Positions 6,243-11,875 of a stretch of 11,875 nucleotides of DNA are shown piece after piece. The notes beneath the pieces are model-generated. The model ran no database searches, was not told the DNA's origin, and worked only from the letters and a program-made list of their open reading frames with translations. The translations under genes were made by a program, and so were the position numbers. The stretch comes from an uncultured Clostridia bacterium. GTDB lineage: Bacteria; Bacillota; Clostridia; Oscillospirales; Acutalibacteraceae. Position 1 is the first letter of the stretch, and the number at the start of each line of letters is the position of its first letter. Location of the stretch: positions 1 through 11,875 of the forward strand of contig CAMFZK010000022.1 in NCBI GenBank assembly GCA_946006915.1, written 5' to 3'.

Positions 6243-7412
6243 ATGGCGCTTTATATTTTTAACGATCACGAAATGCCTTCTTTTATTTCTGTGAAAACGC
6301 AATTTGAAATTTCAAAATTAAAATCGCTCAACAGAAAACGGATTGTAACCAAAACCATACGCCACGTTTCACATATAACAGTTATGACCGAAGATCCCGA
6401 TGCGGTTTTTCTTATTCCCGAAATGAATCCCGCACTGACCGACTGTGTAGTATTTTGCAACCGTCATAATATCCCAGTAATAGTCCTGCATATGTCAAAT
6501 AGCTATATGCCTTTTCTTAACTTCAGCGGCATTTACGGTAACGCCTATGAAAATATGCGATTAGTTTTAAAATACTGCATCGGTGCCGGTAAAAAGCGGC
6601 TGGCGCTCTTCGGCTTTAATAACGTATTTTGGGACAGACAGTATGCCGAGGCGATTTATAACCTTTATCCCGACTTTAATCAGAAGGATTTTTTTCAATT
6701 AACAACTACATTTGAGGATTGCTTTGAAAGCTTTTTCAGTCTTAAAGATAATTATGATTCTATTCTCTTTCCCAATGATTTAATTGCAATAGCTTTTATA
6801 CAAAAGATGAATCAACTCGACTGTAAATACACCAAAAACAGATTTATTATAGGAATTTCGGATACGAATATTTCAAAGCTGTTTTTCACAACAATTACGT
6901 CTATAACATATAATTTAGACGACGTATTGCATGCAGTTTCCTCAATTTACCGTTCCCTTTTACGCAGAAAAAATAATAATTCTCTGATCTCGGTAAACTA
7001 TCAGCTCCCGCCTGAGTTTTTTATCCGCAACAGTACTCACACTACACCGCTTACAGCCACCGACGCCGTTTTGCCGCGAATCTCCGCAAATAGGAAACAG
7101 AATATTATATTTGAAGACAAAACGGTCTCTTATTCTGACGAACCATCTCTTAAACCGATTCTTATGCTTGAAAATCTATTTTCATCCTGCGACAAAACGG
7201 ATTTTCAAATTTTGCTATGCTTATTAAATAATATGACCAACGCTGAAATTTCGAAAAAGCTTTTTATTACTCCTCAAGCTCTGCAATATCATTACCATCA
7301 AATGTTTGAGCTTACAGGCACGGAAAATAAGAAAGGGTTTATAACGCTTATATCAAAATATATTTCTAAAGATAATCTTGAAACATTTATTAAAACTTCG
7401 GTAATTTTTTAG
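6243..7412 (+). CDS. Transcriptional regulator: LacI-like ligand-binding core with C-terminal LuxR-type HTH
   Basis: The product is 389 residues; the start ATG has GCGAGG 8 bases upstream. There is no N-terminal helix-turn-helix. Instead residues about 50-265 look like the periplasmic-binding-protein-like sensor of LacI/GalR regulators: DCVVFCNRHNIPVIVLHM (67-84), then a G-Y-N-A turn, a helix and GAGKKRLALFGF (114-125), DSILFPNDLIAIAFIQKM (172-189), IIGISD (202-207), and the closing PPEFFIRNST (256-265), the usual last strand of the LacI core. A linker leads to residues 318-374 (TDFQILLCLLNNMTNAEISKKL, then FITPQALQYHYHQMFEL), which fit the LuxR/GerE HTH with its recognition helix at about 344-356. 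The expected role is ligand-responsive control of the divergent operon through the palindrome at 6095-6114, probably as an activator. Base composition is more AT-rich than the operon it faces. The sensor assignment rests on motif order and the end motif. The ligand is unknown. Confidence 0.78.
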   Translation: MALYIFNDHEMPSFISVKTQFEISKLKSLNRKRIVTKTIRHVSHITVMTEDPDAVFLIPEMNPALTDCVVFCNRHNIPVIVLHMSNSYMPFLNFSGIYGNAYENMRLVLKYCIGAGKKRLALFGFNNVFWDRQYAEAIYNLYPDFNQKDFFQLTTTFEDCFESFFSLKDNYDSILFPNDLIAIAFIQKMNQLDCKYTKNRFIIGISDTNISKLFFTTITSITYNLDDVLHAVSSIYRSLLRRKNNNSLISVNYQLPPEFFIRNSTHTTPLTATDAVLPRISANRKQNIIFEDKTVSYSDEPSLKPILMLENLFSSCDKTDFQILLCLLNNMTNAEISKKLFITPQALQYHYHQMFELTGTENKKGFITLISKYISKDNLETFIKTSVIF

Positions 7413-7594
7413 ATTGTAACAGGGTTTATGCTCGGTCTGCCATTGTCCTTACAGTATAAATCTTCTACCAAGTCATATATATGTATAAAATCTACCGCAC
7501 TGTCTATTTTTCTTAATAAATGGTCCGCCAGCACGAAGTTTTCTATGCTAAACATTTCAAGTTGGTCTCTATGTATTCTGTCTTTTACTATCAT
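7409..7594 (-). pseudogene. IS1182-like transposase, N-terminal remnant
   Basis: From the ATG at 7592-7594 the frame gives about 61 residues: MIVKDRIHRDQLEMFSIENF, then LADHLLRKIDSAVDF, IYDLVEDLY, and DNGRPSINPV before a TAA. This is the conserved N-terminus of IS1182/DUF772 transposases (pattern 'edHLLRkId..iDF..iy.lv.dlY...nGRPsidPv'). These proteins normally run to roughly 450 residues or more, so the helical core and DDE catalytic domain are missing. The stop overlaps the last bases of the regulator gene on the other strand, so the element was cut by a deletion or recombination whose junction lies almost exactly at the regulator stop. No terminal inverted repeats or target duplication can be assigned. 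The fragment is presumably non-functional. Confidence 0.8.
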
Positions 7595-7666
7595 TTTATC
7601 ACCAACTTTACTATACCGCAAAACACAGAAAAAGCCCCGTAAAAACTGAACTTTTTCGACAGACTG

Positions 7667-7702
7667 AATCCGCTGAATTTAAACAGCGGATTTTTGATTT
7701 TG
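7667..7702 (+). terminator. Intrinsic terminator on the plus strand
   Basis: AATCCGCTG (7667-7675), an 8-base loop and CAGCGGATT (7684-7692) form a perfect 9-bp stem, followed directly by TTTGATTTTG. The T-rich tail is only on the plus strand, so it would end transcripts from the regulator gene about 255 bases upstream. On the minus strand no T-run follows, so it would not stop transcripts from the ThuA-like gene. The rest of 7413-7748 holds only the transposase remnant and AT-rich DNA. Confidence 0.6.
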
Positions 7703-7748
7703 TAATTTATTAAATCTTTTTTGTTTAAATCAAGTTTATCGAATGTTT

Positions 7749-8456
7749 TTATTCCTCAATTTTTTGAATATGTGGGCAGTCGATTTCCTTGCGGTAATCA
7801 GAATATGCCCAGCCAATCGCATTTTTAATTACTCTTATAATCTGCGGATTGTGATAGGTGGGGTAGCTTTCGTGACCGGGTTGGAAGTAGAAGATTTTAC
7901 CGTAACCACGTCTGTAACAACAGCCCGCTCTGAACACCTCGCCCCCCTCATAGTTTCCTATAAATATAAGTTTTTCGGGTTCGGGAATACTGAACGGCTC
8001 TGAATAGGTTTCTTCGCAGTCGAGTTTTATATAACGGTCAATACCCCGCACTATCGGGTGGGACGGGTCGCATACCCAAAGATATTCCCGGTCTGCGTTT
8101 TCACGCCAGCCAAGCGAGCAAGGAGTACCCATAAGAAGTTTAAAGGGCTTTGAATGGTGTGCAGAATGGAGAAAAATAATTCCCATACCTGAAAGCACTG
8201 CATTCTGCACCCGAATTGCTACCTCGTCGGGCACATCGTCGTGGTACATATGACCCCACCAAAGCATAACATCGGTTTCGGATAATAATTCATCGGTAAT
8301 ATTATTTACATTGTCAAGCGTGACGGTTTTAACGGTGATTTCGCCATCTTCGATATGTTCTTTTAACGCAGTATGTATGCCGTTCGGGTAAATTGTCTTA
8401 ACGGCGTCATCTGTTTTCTCGTGCATAAATTCATTGTATACCGTAACTCTTATCAT
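7749..8456 (-). CDS. ThuA-like domain protein
   Basis: The product is 235 residues with no signal peptide, so it is cytoplasmic. The start ATG at 8454-8456 has AGGAG 6 bases upstream. The sequence follows the ThuA (PF06283) pattern, a class I glutamine-amidotransferase-like fold without the catalytic cysteine: IRVTVYNEF, IYPNGIH (22-28), LLSETDVMLWWGHMYHDDV (57-75), GMGIIFLHSAHHSKPFK (90-106), HPIVRGI (133-139), EETYSEPF (148-155), and GYGKIFYFQPGHESYPTYHNPQI (184-206). The length is normal for a stand-alone family member. ThuA proteins were first linked to trehalose utilisation in rhizobia and are often found with sugar dehydrogenases and ketosugar metabolism, but no such genes are adjacent here, so the substrate is open. 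It lies 58 bases after the PBP stop on the same strand with no visible terminator between, so it may be cotranscribed with the PBP without sharing its function. Confidence 0.82.
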   Translation of the reverse strand: MIRVTVYNEFMHEKTDDAVKTIYPNGIHTALKEHIEDGEITVKTVTLDNVNNITDELLSETDVMLWWGHMYHDDVPDEVAIRVQNAVLSGMGIIFLHSAHHSKPFKLLMGTPCSLGWRENADREYLWVCDPSHPIVRGIDRYIKLDCEETYSEPFSIPEPEKLIFIGNYEGGEVFRAGCCYRRGYGKIFYFQPGHESYPTYHNPQIIRVIKNAIGWAYSDYRKEIDCPHIQKIEE

Positions 8457-8514
8457 AAAAAACTCCTAAATTTTTTCATTACTGTATAAGTTTTGCGTTG
8501 CAGCGAACTCTTTG

Positions 8515-10707
8515 TTATTCTGTAACATCGGTTGGCGGTTTTGGATTTTCCGACGGTGTTGTCGGCTCTGCCGAAGGTGTTTCGTGCTCGGGTTTTGAAC
8601 TTGACTGCTCACTGCCGGTATTTTGCGTTTCGCTGCCGCTTACCGTAGATTCGGTTGCGGAAGACGATGTTTGGGGTTTAGATTCGGCAGAGTTAGAATA
8701 AATAATCTTTTCGGGTTCTGTGCCGTTTTTGTAATACCCTACACCTTTTTTGTAAACGTCTTCGCTGTCTTTAAATTCCTTTGTTTCTAAATCTTTGTGG
8801 ATTTCTTTCATAATATCGCGCCAAATATTTTTAGCCATACCTGCGTTAGAAACTTTGTGGTTATGGTCAAAACCGTACCAAACCGAACCCACATAATAAG
8901 GTGTTCCGCCCGCTAACCAAGCGTCTTTAGTGTCACTTGTTGTACCGGTTTTAGCGTATGCTTTCATTTTATAGTTGTATCCCGCAACGGTTCTGCCCGT
9001 ACCTTCGCTTTGGTAAACAACTTCCTGTAACAAATGGTTCATTATAGTGGCGGTAGCACTGCTTATAACCTGTTCGCCGTTTTCGTTGTGTTCTAACACA
9101 ACTTCGCCGCCTGTTCTTTCTATTTTATAATAAGTAGTCGGTTTGTGGTAAACACCGCCGTTACCGAAGATAGAAAATGCCGAAGCCGATTCTGTTGGGG
9201 TAATACCCCTGTGACATCCGCCGAGGGCTAAAGACGATAGGTTTTTATCCTCTTTTGAAATATACTTAAAATGCAGTTTTTGGGTTAGAAAATTGTAAGA
9301 TTCTTCAATGCCGATTTCCTCTTTTAAGAGTTTAACGGGAACTGCGTTCATTGATTTGCGCAGAGCATAGTTAAGCGGTACGTTTCCCTTATAACCGCCA
9401 AACCATTCTTTAGGCCCTTTTTTGCCGTCGGGATAATAGTTTTTAATCGGTTCGTCTTTAACCGTTGAAGTGTAGTTTAAAATATCCTTTTCCACGCCTA
9501 AAGTGTATACACCTATTGGCTTCATAGTAGAACCGGGTTGACGGGGTACGGAATAAGCACGGTTTAAACTGCGGTTTACGGTTTTTTTGCCTGTTCCGCC
9601 CACTATTCCCACAATATGGCCGTTATAGTCAAGTATAGTCATAGCCGACTGCACATATTCCTTTTTGCCGTCTACCGTTTTATATTCGCTAAAATATTTT
9701 TCCTTTTGGTTATAAGTGGTTTCAAGCAGATTTTGAATGTCACTATCCATTGTCGCAAATATTTTATAACCGCCGTTGTAAAGCATTCCGGATGCGGTTT
9801 TTTCGTCGCATTTGTACTTTTCAGCAAGGTCGTTTGTAACCTGCTCAATTAAAGTATCTACAAAATAGTTGTTAATTTCTTCTTCAAAATCTTTTCTTTG
9901 GGTATTGTCAAGTTTAATATCCTTGTCATACGCCTTTTCAAATTCTTCCCTTTCAATAAACCCTAATTCCAGCATTTTAGAAAGCACGGTATTTCTTCTT
10001 TTTTTGTTTTCTTCCATACTTTTTATGGGATTATATTTTGAAGGATTTTTGGTAATTGCCGCAATGGAGGCAGACTCTAAAAGGGTTAAATCTTGCGCAC
10101 TTTTGTTGAAATAGTAGTTTGCCGCAACCTCAACACCGCAAATGCCGTTTCCAAGCGCTATTGTATTAAGGTATGCTTCCAAAATATCGGTTTTAGAGAG
10201 ATGCTTTTCAATATAAAGCGCCCTTGCAATTTCACGGATTTTTCGGGCGTAATCACGCTTTTTGTCCGAAGTGATATTCTTTATTAACTGTTGCGTAATA
10301 CTTGAACCGCCAAACTCGGTTTCGCTGAATTTAAAAAGTTCATTACCTACGGCGGAAATTGTACGTTTCCAGTCTACCCCCTTGTGGGTGTAAAACCGCT
10401 CGTCTTCAATGGCAATAAAGGCATTTTGCAGATTTTTGGGCATTTTTTCAATATCGGTCCAAATTCGGTTTTCGGTGCCGTGTAAGCGGTGGTATTCTTC
10501 CCATTCGCCTTCACCGCTTTTTACATATATTACAGAGGTCATATCAAGTTCGAGGTTCTTGATATTGTCAACAATACTTTGGGAGGAAAAAATATCAATT
10601 TTTCGCTCGCTTTTTTTATATTTCGGCACTGCTACTGTAAGCAGAAAAAGAGAAAAAACCAACATAACGGATATAACTGCGCTTAACCGTTTGAAAAACT
10701 TTTCCAT
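8515..10707 (-). CDS. Class A penicillin-binding protein (peptidoglycan glycosyltransferase/transpeptidase, PBP1A type)
   Basis: The product is 730 residues from the ATG at 10705-10707, chosen because AGGAGG lies 6 bases upstream and a promoter ends just before it. The longer frame to 10809 would start upstream of that promoter. A short cytoplasmic end and a membrane helix (about 8-27) place the rest outside. The GT51 transglycosylase domain shows AIEDERFYTHKGVD (catalytic Glu about 101), GGSSITQQLIKN (133-144) and RKIREIARALYIEKHLSKTDILEAYLN, and polymerises lipid II into glycan strands. The transpeptidase domain carries all three active-site motifs: STMK (nucleophile Ser393, Lys396), SMN (452-454) and KTG (586-588), so it should crosslink peptides and bind beta-lactams. 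The C-terminus (about 672-730) is a low-complexity Ser/Thr/Glu/Pro tail, common in Firmicutes PBP1 proteins. Everything looks intact. It is divergent from the ABC transporter gene. Confidence 0.93.
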   Translation of the reverse strand: MEKFFKRLSAVISVMLVFSLFLLTVAVPKYKKSERKIDIFSSQSIVDNIKNLELDMTSVIYVKSGEGEWEEYHRLHGTENRIWTDIEKMPKNLQNAFIAIEDERFYTHKGVDWKRTISAVGNELFKFSETEFGGSSITQQLIKNITSDKKRDYARKIREIARALYIEKHLSKTDILEAYLNTIALGNGICGVEVAANYYFNKSAQDLTLLESASIAAITKNPSKYNPIKSMEENKKRRNTVLSKMLELGFIEREEFEKAYDKDIKLDNTQRKDFEEEINNYFVDTLIEQVTNDLAEKYKCDEKTASGMLYNGGYKIFATMDSDIQNLLETTYNQKEKYFSEYKTVDGKKEYVQSAMTILDYNGHIVGIVGGTGKKTVNRSLNRAYSVPRQPGSTMKPIGVYTLGVEKDILNYTSTVKDEPIKNYYPDGKKGPKEWFGGYKGNVPLNYALRKSMNAVPVKLLKEEIGIEESYNFLTQKLHFKYISKEDKNLSSLALGGCHRGITPTESASAFSIFGNGGVYHKPTTYYKIERTGGEVVLEHNENGEQVISSATATIMNHLLQEVVYQSEGTGRTVAGYNYKMKAYAKTGTTSDTKDAWLAGGTPYYVGSVWYGFDHNHKVSNAGMAKNIWRDIMKEIHKDLETKEFKDSEDVYKKGVGYYKNGTEPEKIIYSNSAESKPQTSSSATESTVSGSETQNTGSEQSSSKPEHETPSAEPTTPSENPKPPTDVTE

Positions 10708-10737
10708 ATACATCCTCCTAATGCCGTATCTCACTTG

Positions 10738-10766
10738 ATTATAACACCTGATACCGCATTTATCAA
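10738..10766 (-). promoter_or_regulatory. Promoter of the penicillin-binding protein gene
   Basis: On the minus strand: TTGATA (10761-10766), exactly 17 bases, then a perfect TATAAT (10738-10743). Transcription would start near 10731, giving a leader of about 24 bases to the ATG at 10707 with AGGAGG in between. This is the best housekeeping promoter match in the window and settles the PBP start. Confidence 0.75.
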
Positions 10767-10813
10767 TAATATTTTTAAAATGTGAACTTTTTAAAAACAT
10801 TTTTCCCAATTTG

Positions 10814-10841
10814 TTGAAATAGAGTAAATATGTGCTATAAT
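10814..10841 (+). promoter_or_regulatory. Promoter of the ABC transporter gene
   Basis: TTGAAA (10814-10819), 16-base spacer, perfect TATAAT (10836-10841) preceded by TGC, which makes an extended -10 element. The start point would be near 10848, with GAAAGGAA at 10861-10868 as the ribosome binding site. Confidence 0.68.
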
Positions 10842-10875
10842 TACTAAAAATTAAAAAGTTGAAAGGAAATGCGTA

Positions 10876-11875
10876 ATGCTTAAACTTAAGGGCATAAAAA
10901 AGGACTATTTAACCGGTGAAAACAAGGTTGAAGCCCTAAAAGGAATTGATTTGCAATTTCGCAGTAATGAATTTGTTTCGATACTCGGTCAATCGGGATG
11001 CGGAAAAACAACCCTTTTAAACATAATAGGCGGTCTTGATAAATATACTGAAGGCGACCTTTTTATTAACGGCAGGTCTACAAGAGATTATAAAGACCGT
11101 GACTGGGACAATTACCGAAACCATTCGGTAGGTTTTGTTTTTCAAAGTTACAACCTAATCCCCCATCAAACCGTTTTGCAAAATGTTGAATTAGCACTTA
11201 CCCTTTCGGGTGTTTCAAAATCGGAACGCCGCCGCCGTGCTGCCGAAGCGTTGGAAAAGGTGGGACTAAAAGGGCAATTAAAGAAAAAACCGAGTGAAAT
11301 GTCGGGCGGACAGATGCAACGTGTGGCTATTGCACGTGCTATTGTAAATAATCCCGATATTATTTTGGCAGACGAACCTACCGGCGCTTTGGATACTGAA
11401 ACCAGTATTCAGGTTATGGATATTTTAAAGGAAATTGCAAAAGAACGTCTTGTAATAATGGTAACCCATAACCCCGAACTTGCCGAAAAGTATTCAACCC
11501 GCATAATCCGTATGTTGGACGGTACTATTGTTTCGGACTCTAAACCCTTAACAGAGCAAGAGGTGGAAGACGAAGCCAAAGCCGAAGAAATAAAAACAGA
11601 GCAAAGCCGGAAACAAAAAATGCCGTCAATGTCATTTTTTACCTCTTTTTCTTTGTCACTTAAAAACCTTATTACCAAAAAAGGCAGAACCGCACTTACC
11701 TCTTTTGCGGGAAGTATCGGCATTATAGGTATTGCTTTAATATTTGCGGTTTCCCACGGTATGACGGCATATATAGACGCTGTTCAGGAAGATACCCTTT
11801 CTTCCTATCCCCTTACTTTAGAGTCACAGTCTATTGACATTTCTTCACTTCTTACCGCATTTATGGGTAACGCTA
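10876..11875 (+). CDS. MacB-like ABC transporter, ATPase fused to FtsX-type permease, C-terminus cut by window edge
   Basis: The frame is open from the ATG at 10876 to the window edge: 333 codons seen. The start has GAAAGGAA about 8 bases upstream; an earlier ATG at 10869 meets a stop after four codons. Residues 1-220 are a complete ABC ATPase: Walker A GQSGCGKTT (38-46), Q-loop Gln90 in VFQSYNL, signature MSGGQMQR (142-149), Walker B IILADE (162-167), D-loop ALD (171-173) and switch His198. The order and sequence are those of the LolD/MacB-type family. A charged linker (about 225-250) leads into SLKNLITKKGRTALTSFAGSIG and a first membrane helix (about 274-296), then DAVQEDTLSSYPLT, which begins the permease. 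Such one-chain proteins in Clostridia act as exporters or mechanotransmission ABC proteins for peptides, lipids or antimicrobials. The substrate is unknown, and much of the permease lies beyond the window. Confidence 0.88.
   Translation, partial: MLKLKGIKKDYLTGENKVEALKGIDLQFRSNEFVSILGQSGCGKTTLLNIIGGLDKYTEGDLFINGRSTRDYKDRDWDNYRNHSVGFVFQSYNLIPHQTVLQNVELALTLSGVSKSERRRRAAEALEKVGLKGQLKKKPSEMSGGQMQRVAIARAIVNNPDIILADEPTGALDTETSIQVMDILKEIAKERLVIMVTHNPELAEKYSTRIIRMLDGTIVSDSKPLTEQEVEDEAKAEEIKTEQSRKQKMPSMSFFTSFSLSLKNLITKKGRTALTSFAGSIGIIGIALIFAVSHGMTAYIDAVQEDTLSSYPLTLESQSIDISSLLTAFMGNA

Noticed and set aside
7628..7657. GAAAAAG...CTTTTTC inverted repeat next to the IS remnant
   Set aside because: Only 7 low-complexity bases per arm with a 16-base gap, expected by chance in AT-rich DNA; not good enough to call an IS end.
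10776..10803. AAAATGT...ACATTTT inverted repeat between the PBP and ABC genes
   Set aside because: Short AT-rich arms with a long spacer and off both promoters; no reason to call it an operator.
10708..10809. Extended start of the penicillin-binding protein at 10809
   Set aside because: The extension lies across and upstream of a near-perfect promoter (10738-10766), so it would not be transcribed; AGGAGG marks the ATG at 10707.
11409..11723. 104-codon open frame on the minus strand
   Set aside because: Antisense to the conserved ATPase/permease frame, with no plausible domain or ribosome binding site.

Overview
The window looks like a chromosomal segment of a Gram-positive anaerobe of the class Clostridia, probably a gut-type Oscillospiraceae or a relative. 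This is inferred from the moderately low GC content, strong AGGAGG-type ribosome binding sites, lipoprotein signal peptides with a lipobox, a class A PBP with a Ser/Thr/Pro-rich tail, a fused MacB-like ABC protein, and an InlB-repeat surface protein held by a membrane helix. No rRNA, tRNA or CRISPR array is visible. The genus cannot be read from the sequence.

Left part (1-6014, minus strand): an apparent operon of three exported proteins. In transcription order these are an ABC-type sugar-binding lipoprotein (4530-6014), a 1178-residue surface protein (916-4452) that alternates four jelly-roll-like domains with four InlB/Listeria-Bacteroides repeats and ends in a membrane anchor, and a second lipoprotein (1-895) cut by the window edge. 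No permease, ATPase or glycoside hydrolase of this system is inside the window.

Middle part (6015-7748): the operon is divergent from a regulator (6243-7412) that joins a LacI-like ligand-binding core to a C-terminal LuxR-type helix-turn-helix. The 228-base intergenic region holds a perfect 9+2+9 palindrome (6095-6114), a weaker look-alike about 20 bases away, and candidate promoters in both directions. The simplest reading is that the regulator senses a sugar-like ligand and controls the surface-protein/binding-protein operon. Just after the regulator lies a truncated IS1182-like transposase remnant and an intrinsic terminator.

Right part (7749-11875): a ThuA-family protein (7749-8456) lies downstream of, and may be cotranscribed with, a class A penicillin-binding protein (8515-10707), both on the minus strand. 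Divergent from the PBP is an ABC transporter with ATPase and FtsX/MacB-type permease in one chain, truncated by the right edge. The PBP/ABC intergenic region has a good sigma-A-type promoter for each gene. This part looks like ordinary chromosome, whereas the left half looks like an accessory glycan- or ligand-capture locus.
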